A stretch of 64,000 nucleotides of DNA, from contig JABBOT010000002.1 in assembly GCA_016165875.1 (NCBI GenBank), positions 21,962,265 to 22,026,264 of the forward strand, in the 5' to 3' direction. The position numbers and the translations under genes were made by a program. Positions 1 to 26,948 of this stretch are shown piece after piece (position 1 is the first letter of the stretch; each line of letters opens with the position of its first letter). Under the pieces are notes generated by a model, which saw only the letters and a list, made by a program, of their open reading frames with translations, searched no databases and was not told where the DNA came from. Source of the stretch: Acanthopleura granulata. Its lineage: Eukaryota > Mollusca > Polyplacophora > Chitonida > Chitonidae.

Positions 1-3000
1 AATACGGCACTTTTCACTTTTATGACAGCGGCCAAGATGGCGTTGCCCACCCAGCAAGGACATGAAACTGACCAACCCACTACCCACCATATAAAGCTGA
101 AAAACACCCATCCACCCACCCAGCAATTGAAACTGACTACCCAACCCAGCCCTTAAAGCTGACCAACCCATTCAGCACATTTGCAAGGGTCAGTCCAGCC
201 AAAGCAGCCTGTTACCATGGGTGACTTACTCATACCACCATACCCATGTGATACCCTTTTGTCTTAAAAATATATATGAAATAAATTTTATGAAAGTAAA
301 ATAGCTACAGACTGTGTAGACTCCATGAGCTGCTATCATTATACACATTTGCTTACTATTTATGTATTTCTACAGCAGTGATAACTGCACACTTCATTAC
401 ATGCATGACCTATCCACTTGACGAGATGGTTTTGAATTTAATACACAAAACCATATCTCGGTGTAAATACATGAACCACTGAGTGTGCACTAGTTTTGAT
501 AAAAGAAAACACTTTTAATCCACTGTAAATTGTGTTCATATAATGTTAATAGGTTAATACTCAAACAAAGATAACAAAACACCTCTGTAAGACCACAATA
601 ATTTGAGCAGATCATGTCTTTGATAACTTGCACACTAAAATTTAGATTAGCATTTACAGACCTTTATGCAACTTAATACAGTCCATTAACTAGTACACTA
701 GACCAATTTTATTTTGATTTTTACTTGTTTTCAAATGTGCAAGCCACTTAGGAAATAAAAATCTGACCATTAAATTTTCTTGACATTAAAATAAATTTAG
801 AACAAGTGAACATAAGAGACAGAATTTTCTTGGCAGTATGGCTTAAGCACAGGTACATACAACTGGGTTTCATATAAAGAAAAAATTTCTTCTTGGGCAT
901 ATGCATTTGGCACAAAAGACGTCGTACAATCTGAAGGGAGATTCCCAGAGGAAAATTGTGTTCTCTGAACAACAACACATACATGTATCCAGTTCTAACA
1001 ATTTATGTCACATGGTTACTGGTAGCCAAGGTAACAACAAAGTTTTGAAAATATTCAAAGAAAACTAATGCCATTACTGAACAGTAACAGTTGTGCATGT
1101 GAGACTTAACAACACAAAGCTACAGAATACAAAGGGATCAAAATATCATGTCTGTTTTGTATGCCTGTCATGAAATTTCCAAACACAGTACAAGTGCTTT
1201 ACATCAAGACACAAAAATCATAGTAACAGTTGTTATGTCAATTAGCTGCCTTGATTAAAAATAAAAAATTATGACCATGAAATTATAGCCTTGTCAGTAA
1301 ATATATATGTATACAGTGTAAAGTAATATATAACTTTTACATATTGATACTCAAAGTTTTCGCCAAAGTCAAACAATAACACTAGAAAAAGAAATGGCAA
1401 TCTATAACACCACAGTAATAACCAACCAGAGTAATATTTCTCTGTAAGTGCTAATAGACTACAGTTTCTGGTTTTGTAAATGATTTGATATTTATATAAA
1501 GCATTTTGCTACTTAAATTTTGTAATTAAAAGAGCAAAACAAGGATTGGTTTTGCAGATATAGTAATGGAAGTGTAGTCCATGTATCATTAAAGCTGATG
1601 CAATGATTAAGCTTTGGTCACAAAGTTGCTAATGAATACTTTTTTTAAGTGTCACATTTTAACCTTGCTAAAGTGTCATCTAGAAACAAACTAAAAGCAG
1701 ATTTGGAAGGCAGTTGCAGCTGAAACGTCTAACATCATAAAATATGCACTGTCTTCAAATCTTTGTTTAAATCAAAAATACCTTTTATGCAAATCAACCT
1801 CTGATTACATAGGCTACCTTTAAGGGGTTACTTTGGTGTCAAAACATCTATATCTTGAAAATGACACAAACAGCAATGCTCTTTCAAAGACTCCTAACGT
1901 CATCCCATCATAACTGCCTTATTCAACGTCACATCTGCCTGACTTGGTATACTTGTCATACAAGGAATATTATCATGTCCTGTCAGGAAAATTTTATGTA
2001 CACAGCTGAAGATTTTGTTTTTCAAGCAATGTTCAGTTACATGGGTTAAACAGTGTTATTGATCGAAAATCCTTTTGAACCATTATTTTTGGTTTGTTCC
2101 GTAGTATTTCTGGCATAAATATTTCAATACTTTTACGTAGTTTCTATTGAGACCAGGGTATCACTTTAAGCATGATATAGGTAGATGTGCGCATTAACAC
2201 ACAGACCATATGTTGAAAGGTGTGCATTGGACATGTTTGTCCAACTTTTGTAACCTGAAACTTTTTGCATTAGTCTGGGTCATATGTCATCACTTTGTGT
2301 TTGAAGCTTCAAAACCTGAACAAACGCTTGTTTGCTGAGTAAGTTGTGTTCGAAACCTGCATAAACACTTGTGCACTAAGCTGGTAAGTTGTGTGCAAAA
2401 CCTGAACAAATGCATCTGTGCTGAGCTTGTAATTTGTGTTCAAACTGGCTTAAAGAGGGGGGAGGGGGTTAGTGCCTGGAATAAATTTAACTTCTTAAAC
2501 AATTCTCAAATACCTATGCTGAATATATCATGCATATTAGGCCAGAGATGTAGGCTTTTGTTTGCAGCAGATGAAACCAAATTGTTTTTAGTCTGATAAA
2601 TTAATGGAAATTACATTAACCAAGCACAATGATCTCTTCTACAGTTAAACAACAGCATATCATCTTTTCAAATAAACCAATCAAAACAGAATAACAACAT
2701 AACCTGTACTGAATGATACATGCATTGCCACAAGATGACAACATTATTGGTACAAATGAACAGTGATTTTGTGCAAATCAGTCTTTGATACTTGGCATAC
2801 AATGTATCACAGAATACAAAGAATAGCTCAAAGCTATTCAATTAAAACTACACAAAAAACCATTAATAAAAACATATGTCAAAGTAAGAGAAAATAAGCT
2901 GGTTTAAATATACTATTATGCACATACTTACAGATAGAAATTTATTTACAAGTATGAACAGGTTTCCACATTCCCACCTAGTCTATCCATGTTTTTACTC

Positions 3001-3384
3001 TTTCCATATTCAACTAAAAACCTACGTATAACTATTTTAATTGGCAAGGTGAAAAAAAAAAGAAGATTAAAACCACATGTTCATCTGAATGCATTTAAAA
3101 ATGTTAAAAAGTATATAAAAATGAAAACCCACAAGTTTAAAAGCTTTATAGTAAATCTTTGGATAAAAATTTCATGTATCACCTTATCATGAATTTATCT
3201 TTGCTGACAGGTGCCATTCAATTTCCCCAGGTTAAGATATATTGCAGTTTGACCGACAGTTCAACAGTTCCTCCATGCGATTAGATAGATGAGAATGTTA
3301 CAGTTTACGTCTTCTGACACATTCTCGTCATGCATTTCCTCTGAGACTAAATAGTGTTGCTTTACATCAACTCCAACTGCTGCC
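1..3384. other. PCYT2 3' flank, no gene seen
   Basis: This AT-rich sequence lies downstream of the minus-strand PCYT2 stop. The first 60 bases resemble the end of a SINE, and 45-200 holds short imperfect repeats around CACCCAGCAATTGAAACTGA. A minus-strand AATAAA (TTTATT on plus, 2941-2946) lies 439 nt past the stop and is a candidate poly(A) signal. The short ORFs here have no splice context or recognisable domain. Confidence 0.6.
2285..2446. repeat. Degenerate ~50-bp tandem repeat downstream of PCYT2
   Basis: Three to four imperfect copies of a unit containing AAAACCTGAACAAACGCTTG, then a variable GTGCTGAGTTGGTAA and GTTGTGTTC. Confidence 0.6.
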
Positions 3385-17238
<13,854 letters not shown>

Positions 17239-18461
17239 TTCGCTCTGTCTCTTACCAGACATAACCGATAACCATTCAACTTAGATGGAGCAGCACACAA
17301 GTTTGCACTTGTCTGATTCAAATGTCACTTTACACGTTGTTGTCAGCCGACGCCCACTGAACCCTGATAAAGGTACGAGTGTATCGCGTGACGAAAATAT
17401 ATAGGCCCTACAGAGTGGTCTACTATGATAACAGATGAGATTACGTAACGAGAGACTCAGGTGATCCGGCTGTTCAAGCATAACAGAAGAACAGTTAACT
17501 TGAGCCTAACTGAAAATAAATAAGAAGTAAAATTGTGAATGGAAATAAAAGTTACTATAAATGTACGCATCAGTATGTATACATGTATGTATGTAAGCTT
17601 GGTTTGTACTCAACAATTTTATCAGTTTTTGACTCTGACGTCCTTAGAATCTGGGACTATAATTTTATATCAGTCCCAGTTAGAATGTAAATATATACAG
17701 TGTCCTCTTGTGGTAGGCCGTGTCTCCGCAGCCAAAGTGCTGCCATCATATGAAACATATGATGCCGAAGCCACCTCGCCACCCAACCTACCTTTCTTCT
17801 CTTCACGTCAATTTTTAATAATGCAGAGAAATACATGATATGTTATAGTACTTGTACATGCACCATATTTTTCTTTCCTCCCAAATACCGTTATGTATAT
17901 ATGTCCAGACAACAACAAGATCTACATCGAATGAATGAATGATTATGGCATGGAGGTAAAATATGAATTTTACCGCCATGATTTTGGCAACACGCCACAT
18001 AGACAGTGTTTCAGCTATATCCTCTCGAGATCTGCCTAGAACATTTAATATTAATTCAACAACGTTAAAAAGGTGCTACCAGTACCTTCATAATTTATAT
18101 TTCTGACATTCATTCAATCGGTCGACCAACAAGGCAGATGTCAGAATGTTAAATATGGAGGGAGATCATTTAGCTCCTTGAATTATTTATTTAGTATATC
18201 CATTCCTTCATCTGCAAAGGAGTCTTTTATAAATTCGTGCTACTGGGTGTTCCACTGACTGCAGCAAAACAGAAGCACCAACTGATGTGCTTTTATTATC
18301 TTGTGCACATGTTTTCGTCTTCCTTCTATTTAACATGAAAGCAACAAGATTTATCATATGTCAACTGCATAAAACCTCAGTTATCGGAAAGAAAGTACCA
18401 GTGCGCTGCAGAGGTTGTCTTTGTCAAGGGAGATAAGCATCTTTGGAGTTCAGCAGGAAAG
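17239..18461. promoter_or_regulatory. Divergent intergenic region between PCYT2 and CENPX
   Basis: This 1223-bp interval between two start codons on opposite strands must hold both promoters and 5' UTRs. It contains one fragment of a tRNA-derived SINE (17694-17800). I see no clear TATA box tied to either gene. Confidence 0.7.
17694..17800 (-). mobile_element. SINE family B, fragment in the PCYT2/CENPX promoter region
   Basis: GCAGCCAAAGTGCTGCCATC and GATGCCGAAGCCACC match the body of the 19714-20071 copy in the same orientation. Confidence 0.55.
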
Positions 18462-21400
18462 ATGGCGGACGACGGCGCGGATTTTAAGCTGGTAAACTTT
18501 TGCACATAACTATACATGATAATATAGTTGCCATACTATAATATAATCTTTAGTCTTGCAATCATCATTGAACTGAATTGAAATGAATTGCAAAACCTGA
18601 CTCATATTAAAGCCAACACAGACATATCATAGGCGTCGAAACGGGATTGGGGGCAGAGGGGGCAGTCGTTCTACCCCCCACCCCCAGTTCCGTCCGCAGG
18701 GGGATGGTCTTTACGCCGCCCCCTCTCCCCGTTGCTGAAATTCTTCGTCAAGACGAATGTTGCCTAATGCTTTGGGCGGTGACAAACAAGAGATCAAGTT
18801 TGCCCAAGCACGACGTATACATGTAACGCAATAGCTAATTATGATATCCATTATATGACACCACAATATAGACCTAGTGTACAAGCCTAGGCCTATGGTT
18901 TCTAGGATAAGACATATATTCGAAAAGAGAGTGGCCTATATATCCAGGGAAGGTGCGACAAATTACAAGATAGTCGCACTTTACTATATGTAGGCTTTAT
19001 TTCGGCTGCAGGCCTCTACAACAGCGATTCGCATAGAGGACTCAGCCACCGAGGACCTAGGCCTTAAATGATGTTACATTTTAACAGATAACTTCATAAT
19101 ATTTTCTTTTGGAAAGCCTAAGTGTATGATTTTAGTTTTGTTTTATATTTACGACACGTTCGTACCGAAAGTATATGGATGAATGATTCAGAACATACGT
19201 GAAGTTAGCCATTGTCTCAGTTTTAATTTTCTCACCTGAAATATTAATAAATGAAAAGCACTGGTTGTACATTTCTTCTTGAGAATGTAATAGTATTTGG
19301 GTCGTTTTCTTCAAGTCTATTCGATCAAGATTTTGATACAAGTCCTATATCACTGCATGCAGGTCTAATTGATGTCAGCATTGAAATAACCTGAAACGTG
19401 GAGGTGAATCATCCTACCAAATTGCTGTTAAAAGAAAAATGAATCTGGATGGTCTGTATAAAGCAGGGGAATTCCATGTGCTGATTTTTTAAAGCTATAT
19501 CACATGTAAGAGATAAGTATACATGGTAAAATGCATCTTCCTGTCTGCATTTGCTGTGTTACACATCAGAGTGAAGTATGCATTTTGATTAGCAGTTTGT
19601 TGGAGTTTCCGCTGTGAAAAAATTCAGATTTATTTGCATCTGTTTCAGAATACAAAGGTTATGAAAATTTAGAACAAATGTAACTAACAACAGCAAAATA
19701 AAACCAAATAAAGAGTGAGTGAGTGCGTGCTTGGGGTTTAACGTCGTACTTAACAATGTTTCAGTCTAGTGACGAGTAGGAGTCCTTCTGGTGTGTGTGC
19801 ATGTAGAGTGGCAGGGCAAGTCCATGCTGCCAAAGTGCTGCCCACACTGGAACATCATGCCGAAGACACCAGACATGACACCCCACTCAGTCTCTTTATA
19901 CTGACACTGGGCCGACCAGTCCTGATTCCTTGCTCTAACCTCTGCTGAGCACAAAGCGAGGCAGCGACAAGTGCCAATTTTAAAGTCTTTCAGTATGACC
20001 CGATCCGGGCTTGAACCTGGATCTCCCGACCTCGAGGCAGATGTTCTAACCACTAGACTGCCAAGGCGGTCAAAAACAAATACAATGTCAAAAGTCTACC
20101 AGATTCGTGAGTGATATTGCTCTGTTCATACATACCAAGCACAAATCTAAAGCCCAGGGCTAGGTCTCACCTAAGACCAAACAACGAGGAAGTTGCTACT
20201 CCCTCGCTCACTGTTATGGGGAAATAACAATGACTGGTCACCCCGGTATTAGTATAATGGACTTGGTGTCTTCGGCAATTCATCTCGTTGAGGCAGCACC
20301 TAACAAAAGAACGGTGCAGTATATATACACATACAAATGACTCTTCGGCGTCATATGATGTATGAAATATTGTTGACGTTAAACCTCAGGCATCACAGCA
20401 ACCAGTAGTCATGATGATGCTTATCCATTTAAATTACTATGGCGTCTCTTTTCTGCATTCTGAGTCCATGTCTGTGATTAAAGTACAAGAATATTTCTTC
20501 TCCCATGCACATAGCTCATTTCTAATGATATTCTAATGAAAGAACTTCACATAATTTAGAGATATTCTCACTTTTAATCATTGTATGCCTTATAGTCACA
20601 GCTGATATGAATCAATATTTCAGAATGTATATATTTACTAATATAGCATGATACTTGACAGTCAAAATTTTGAACAGGATATCATAAAGGAACCAGGTAA
20701 AAATAGGTCAACTCTATATACATTTTCAGCTCTTCACTCTAGTTGCTTAATATTGATCAGAATGCATTTCCGAGCATCTGAGCGTGTGGGGCTTCAGGGG
20801 CGTAGATGGCCCCTGGACCTTTGCCTAAAGTTGGCTATGATTGGCGATCTGCGCCCCCCCCCCCCCCCAGTCAAGAGAGCTTCCGACGCCTATGCATATT
20901 AATAAACTAGCGCTTGGGATGGCCTGTTGATCTGTGGTCTGCTTCACTTTTTCACTCTTCCCAGCTTGGTGTCCACATTTCTGAAAGCTAAGCATGTCCC
21001 ACTGCTCAGATCAAAATCTCACTACACATTTACCACTAGTAGGCCTGTTATAACTACTAGGCCACTCGCAGTCAAGCAGCTGAGCTGATTTGCCAGAAAC
21101 CGTCAATTTTTTTTTCTCTTACATTTCAGGAAACTGTGCAGAAATTTCTCCAGCTGCATTTCAAAGATGAAAAGACAAAGAGTAAGTTATAAACAAGGTG
21201 ATACCCACAGTGCACAATAATGAAGTACAATGATCCCATTTTAAGAGTCCCTCGTATCAAGTCCCTCCCCCTTTATGACAACTGCTTTTTGTCTAGCCAT
21301 TATCATGAAGACATTCTTGGCATTCAGCCAATTACAGGCACTTGAACAAAAGTGGGTGGGATCTAATGCCTTGTATGGGAATCTGTCTGCATTGTTTTGC

Positions 21401-24400
21401 AGTGGATGGGTAGAGTGAAGGAAAGCACCATATACATTACATGCTAAATCCATTGCCCCCCAAGGTGCCATCCTAGGTTGCTCAGACATTGGTATTTGCA
21501 TTTGAAATGATGTGGTTGCCAGTAGTGCTCCACTTCCAACGTCTGAGCCGTCTGCCATATTCAGTGGTTGTGTTCATGCATGGTTATGTTTTGTAGTTTA
21601 CCTGACGTGCAGACTGTGTTGCATTAATAATGATCGATCACCCTGGAGTGAGTGAGTCCAATAATGTCATGAAGACATTACACTACAGATACATCCCTGA
21701 CTCCATCACTATATCACGGCAATATCTAGAAAATACATTGGAAGTTCTCATCTAGCCATGCATGAGAACTTTTGTAAAGTACAAATCAAATGCCCTTTGA
21801 GGGGTCTGTGAATGAAAGATTAAGTTTTTTTTATTGGTAATACTAAACCATTATATTTTGTCCAAATAACTCGTCAGTATAAATACACCTTGATTAGCTT
21901 TGGCACCGACCTTTGTGGGAGTCCAAACGGTTTTTGGAACCAACATGACTCTAGATTTGGCCATGTGTAATATCCAAATCCCTAAATTTATGAGGATTAA
22001 ATATCCTGGCGAATGGTAACAGTTGCATGTTACTAAACCAGCAGCATGGCGAATAGTAACAGTTGTGGCATATGGAAAGTTTGGTTAACACGACAGAGGA
22101 TATGTTATAAGTTCAGTGAAGAATTTGCTGTACACAATGACCACCTTGAGTCAGCAGATTGATGACAAACAGTTGTAGCAGCCGAAACTTTACTTATCCT
22201 GTCTGAGCCTGTATGTTTGTGAACGTTTTAACTTGAGTGTTAATATGAGCTTTCTAATAAAGCGACAAACCATTAAGTAATGTGTGATTCATGATGGTGC
22301 ACAGATCTATATCTAAGGATTGTGCTAGTAACAGAACAAGGTTATATGGATAACAACCTCTGTTCATTTTGAAGCTACGGTTCGGAAAAGATCTATACTA
22401 GCACTGTTATCTAGCATCTACCCTAGTTCTTCAATGTTTTCAACCACCTCTGCAACCACTATCTTGAAACATTCTGAAAGAACTATGAGGTGTTGAGAAA
22501 TAATTTGCAGTCTTATGAAGCTGACATCATTAGTCACACAAACAAATCATTTTTCAGCGTCATTTTCATAATCATTGTATGCATAAATTCCATCGAAAAA
22601 AGTGCTTTTAAATTTAATGTAATGATTGAAAAGGATGAAAATTTACAGTATAGTAGTATCTACATGTATTCTGAAACGTGGGTTGAGAATAAATACAAGT
22701 TATAATCGATATCTACGTAACCTTGTTATGCTATCCAACTCTTAAAGCCTGAACTTTAAAATGCTTCTCCGGGATGATTATCCAAGTATTTTGCTACTTT
22801 TGACCCTAATTTGTCACTGTTGACTTGTTTCAGTTAGCTCCACAGCATTGATCCTTCTGACAGAAGTGGTGCGTGTGTTTGTCTCTGGTAAGTTAATAGT
22901 GTCACAGCCCTGACAAGGTACACCTGTCCAGTTAATACCAGCTTTGAGTTCACTCAACAGATGTGTCACACCTAATATGCCCCTATCCTTGGCCTGATCT
23001 CTCTGATCTAATCACCATTTTCCCCTGTACAGTTGTCACGTAATCATTCTGGTCCATTATAAGCATGTCCCCTCTCCCCCCCATGATTCCGGTCACACTT
23101 GTCCCCCCTTACATACTTACAATTGGTTGTCACTCAATCATCCTGTGTCTTACACACATTTCTCACCCAATGAACCCTTTTCCTGCAAATATGTGTCACC
23201 CTTACACTTGTTGATGTGTGTCATCCAGTAATCTTGTTCCCTTACACATATGTTGTCAATCACCTTGTTGTCTTACAGAAATTATCCATTTCCCTTACAT
23301 GTGTGTCACCCCCAGTCATCCTGTTCAATGTTTTAATCTTACTCCACACCCAAAACCTGTACGGGTCACAGTCACATGGATCCTCTTTTTGGTGACACCT
23401 TCATGCTGACACTGTCACACCAATTGCCCATCACGTGTCTGTCACTCATGGCACCATGTCCGACTTATTTGAGATTGACACCTACCCAGTCATACCCAAT
23501 GGTAAATCTGTCTGATATTTGCGAGACCTTAACATCCTCAGTTCTATTATAGCAAACTAGCAAACTGATACACAAATCCACACAGATGTCTTGCACACTT
23601 TCAGACTCCATCCCTAGCAGCAGTCTCTGGCACACTTTCAGACTCCATCCCTATCAGCAGTCAGTTGCACATTTTCAGACTCCTTCCCTGGCAGCAGTCA
23701 GTTGCACTCTGTCATCAACAGTTCTCTCTACTCCAAACTTCACATATGCTGTGGGTTCAGAGGTGGTCTTGGGGAATTTATGGATTGTTCCAGGGGCTTT
23801 TTGTGACAGTGACAGAGAGCGTTCTTTGGGCTGCTGCACAGTCACTGATGAATATTTGTTTTCTGGTATTGTGTACAAATCTATACTTCACCTACATGTG
23901 AGGAAGTTCATTGTTCACTTGTATAGAAAGGTTGTTGGTTTACCCTGGGCACTCCACTTTCCTCCAATTGTAGAACCAGCAGTTATCATATGAATGAATG
24001 AGCCTTTTTATGTGCCTGCCAGTAATGGCAGTCATGTAATGGTATAGCGATTTGTCTGTCCGTATTCATGTGCGGGCCATATCTCAAATTCTTTGACATA
24101 TGGTTTTAATTTTGGGTGGATATGTAGATACAGGTATTATGATATTGCGCGATTTACATTTTCCACGGTTGCCTTGGTAACCAGATCACCATTTTCTGTG
24201 TATGCACTGCATAAATACATATGACTTCATGTCCGGGCTATGTCTCAAGTGGTTTTCCACCTACGGTTTTAATTCTTGGTGGATGCATAGATGCAGATGT
24301 GATGATGTGTTGCGACTTACATTTGTCCATTTCCATGGTTACCTTGGTAACCAGATCGCCATTTTCTCTGTATATACTCTATACTTACATAAATTTATGT

Positions 24401-26948
24401 GCAGCCTAGTTTTCCACATGCATATAGATATAGATGAGGTGATGTGTCGCGACTCACATTTGGCCATTTTCACGATTGCCATGGTATCCATGTTGTTCTC
24501 CATATTCAGTTTTAATTCTTGTTGGCGATGTGTTGTGACTCGCCCTTGATGATTTTCACTGTTGCCATGGTAACCAGATTGTCATTATTATACATATAGT
24601 ATTTTATAAATGGAAATGATTTGTTGTCAGGGCTACAATTATTCTCCATATACAGTTTTAATTTTGGGGTGATACGTATGTACGCAAATGCTGATTTTTT
24701 TGGTGGATACATAGATATAGAGGTGATGATGGACACTTGTGTATATACTTCAGTGCCTGCCATGGTAATTAGTGCCCCCACTCTAACACCTTATAACAGG
24801 ATGAGAAGTTCAGAACTGTCATTCATATACAAATATATTTCAAACCATTTCTTTCCAAACTCATTGTTTTTTGTGTTCTTTTCATCAGCACCCATGAAGT
24901 ACTTTCCCTCACAGTTTACACTCATCACAGTGCTGCTCGTATTCATTTCTATGTTTCAGGCGAATGTATTTATTCAGGCATATATTGTGTTCACGTGAAG
25001 TGTTGTTCGGGGTGTTAGCCTTAAGTGTATTATTATTAATTTTCTACCGCTATCAGAGGGCCTATAGGTTTACACCTTGTCTGCCAAGAATCAGTTTTTC
25101 GGACATATCTCTGAAAATAGCCCACAGCATTGAAATGAACATAATCATGACATGTTTCTGATCTAGTTCAAGTTTCATCCAATTTCAACAAAATTATGGA
25201 GTTTTCTTGTGTTTTGGACCTTGACAATTTTCCTTTTTTTTGTTTTTCCTGTTAAAATGATTGATTACTCTTATTTGAAGCTTGGTTTATAGCATTTTGT
25301 CCATGTTCAACAAAATCATGGTCGTTCTTGTTCCATTGTGGGCTTTGACATGCAGGGGCCTCTGTGGCCGGGGGGATTAGCATGCTAGTGCATTGTAATG
25401 ACCCAGGTGCCTCTCACCAATGGAATCGCTGTGAGTTCAGGTCCAGCTCACCCTGGCTTCTTCTTTGGTTGTACAATGTATGTAGGAAGGTCCGTCAGCA
25501 ACCTGTGAATGGCTGTGGGTTTCCTCCCACCATAATGCTGGCCACAGCATAAGTGAAATATTCCTGAATGCAGCTTAAGACACCAATCAAATAAATAAAT
25601 AAACATACACATGCAGCTGTTATTCTGATCAATTTCATTTTTATGTATTGCGAATACTTGTTTAAATGAGATGTCAACTGTTTTAATTTCATTTTGTTGC
25701 AATTTCCCCCAGAGGCTGCTGGCAGGGCTGCTACACAAGCAAAGGTAGGTAAAACATGTTATCTACATGTGTGTGTAACCCTGTAAGTGCATGTATCACA
25801 TAAACTGAGAAAATTTGAAAAGTTCACATACAGGAACTTGTTTAGATAGCAAACATCCTCCTGTAATAATACTGTTGTGTGAATATTATGATGAGATTGG
25901 TTAATGATCTTACAGGAACAGCTAGTATTTAGGCTTGTCTTCTGGTAATTTTAGAATTGGTAATGTGTCAGTATAATAATCGCCTGTTGGATTATTTCGG
26001 GTAAGTTTTTGACTATGTTCATATTATGACGTACTTCAGCATAAAAGTGTATTTCTCTCTTTACACTATGCTTAGTTCATTCATTTGAAAGTTTGCCCAT
26101 GACATTAAATTCTTTAACAAGTATGGTCGCAAACACCATTGAATTTGAAATATGTACATCAAAGTTAATCTTAAAGAGATAGGAAGCTCATGAAGTCCCT
26201 TCTATTACAAGTATACAAGTACATGTATGTGTTAAAATTCTGTGAAATTTATCAGTTCTTAAACTGAGGCTTCTGTTTTTGTAGGATGAAGAAATAAATC
26301 GGGTGGCCATTGAGCACTTGGAGAAAATTCTGCCACAATTGGTGAGTATTAAAGGCCTATCGTTTAGACTGGTTACAGATCAACATCTTCTGCAAACAGA
26401 ATTTGCTTTTTTTCGCAGTATCGAAAGTTACAAATTTCCACTTAAAAACTAATGCTCCATAATGTCATGTCACGTGTATCTTCAGAAATTGTTGGGTAGG
26501 TGAGCTGATGGTCATTTTTTCTGATTTAATATGACTTCAATGTTATATGGCGTGGAAAGCAGTAGCTTTGTTAGACGTCTGGTAAAATCTTGAGAAATTG
26601 ATTATTGGCCCCTCACGTCACGTCACGTCATGCAAGTACTTACATGAATATTTACATTGAATTTGTAGTCTGTTTTGTAATGTGTTTTATTCTTTGAAGT
26701 GGCAAGGACCAGTATTTTAACTTCTCTATGCTAAAGACACCTGCTGAATAGATGTACTGTAACAGCTCCAGTAAGTAGTTGTTACATCATACGGTATGAT
26801 TTTTAGTTCTCCAACTTGACAATGGACAGGTCTTCATTCAAGTTATGATGATTGATTGATTGATTAATGTTAAGCACTCATGAGGTTGTGGTGAGACTAA
26901 ACTGATAATAGGATGTTTTGTTTTTGTTTTGCAGCTGTTGGATGTTTG
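18462..26948 (+). CDS. CENPX: Centromere protein X (MHF2 / FAAP10), complete, 6 coding exons
   Basis: CENPX is a small histone-fold protein. In known animals it pairs with CENPS (MHF1) to recruit FANCM to stalled forks and joins CENP-T/W at kinetochores. Exons: 18462-18491, 21130-21181, 22834-22887, 25713-25744, 26285-26341, 26934-26948. Together they give 240 nt, or 79 residues plus TGA (human: 81). All junctions are GT-AG with matching phase. Diagnostic stretches are LQLHFKDEKTK (residues 16-26), the hydrophobic helix LILLTEVVRVFV (32-43), and the C-terminal LEKILPQLLLDV, which matches the family ending PQLLLDF. The final exon codes only four residues plus the stop, so gene finders may miss it. 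The ATG has A at -3 and G at +4, a strong context. It lies head-to-head with PCYT2 and its introns hold SINEs and degenerate repeats. Orthology is clear although the protein is short. Confidence 0.93.
18630..18738 (+). repeat. Short G/C-tract repeat starting CATAGGCGTCGAAA
   Basis: A related sequence starting CATAGGCGTCGGAA on the minus strand is at 20785-20896. Both contain runs of G or C and lie in CENPX intron 1 in opposite orientation. Confidence 0.45.
19714..20071 (-). mobile_element. tRNA-derived SINE, family B, with target-site duplication
   Basis: The minus-strand head (20071 downward) reads like a tRNA gene: AGTCTAGTGGTTAGAACATC (A box) and GGTTCAAGCCC (B box). The ~360-bp body continues to GAGTGAGTGAGTGCGTGC at 19714. 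AAAACCAAATA at 19700-19710 and AAAAACAAATA at 20072-20082 form an 11-bp duplication with one mismatch. It lies in CENPX intron 1. It is not a functional tRNA: there is no acceptor stem or cloverleaf end, and the body continues. Confidence 0.85.
20150..20402 (+). mobile_element. SINE family B, decayed partial copy
   Basis: GGTGTCTTCGGCAATTCATC and GAGGCAGCACC correspond to the reverse complement of the family B body at 19840-19870. The end GACGTTAAACCTC matches the family 3' end. The head is missing. Confidence 0.6.
20785..20896 (-). repeat. Partner of the G/C-tract repeat at 18630, with a long poly-C run
   Basis: Read on the minus strand it starts CATAGGCGTCGGAAGC and includes a run of at least 14 G. 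This is a likely sequencing or assembly trouble spot. Confidence 0.45.
23586..23712. repeat. Tandem repeat, ~35-39 bp x 3.5, CENPX intron 3
   Basis: Copies of GCACACTTTCAGACTCCATC followed by CCTAGCAGCAGTCTCTG. ORFs over it are shadows. Confidence 0.8.
24040..24775. repeat. Degenerate ~85-195-bp repeat with X-box-like palindromes, CENPX intron 3
   Basis: Four to five diverged copies containing TATGTCTCAA, GGTTTTAATTTTGGGTGGAT, ACATAGATATAGATGTGATG and a palindrome of the form GTTRCC-NN-GGTAAC. Palindromes are at 24168-24181, 24338-24351, 24475-24488, 24561-24574 and 24757-24769. Confidence 0.7.
25354..25603 (+). mobile_element. SINE family A copy, CENPX intron 3
   Basis: Near full length, starting GGGGCCTCTGTGGCCGGGGG (tRNA-like head) and ending in an AAATAAATAAATAAA tail. 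The last coding-exon acceptor of intron 3 lies 110 bp downstream. Confidence 0.85.

Noticed and set aside
19980..20071. tRNA gene on the minus strand
   Set aside because: The A and B boxes are present, but a ~360-bp body and a target-site duplication follow; it is a SINE head.
23586..23993. 135-codon plus-strand ORF in CENPX intron 3
   Set aside because: Its first third is the 35-39-bp tandem repeat, and the rest has no family resemblance.
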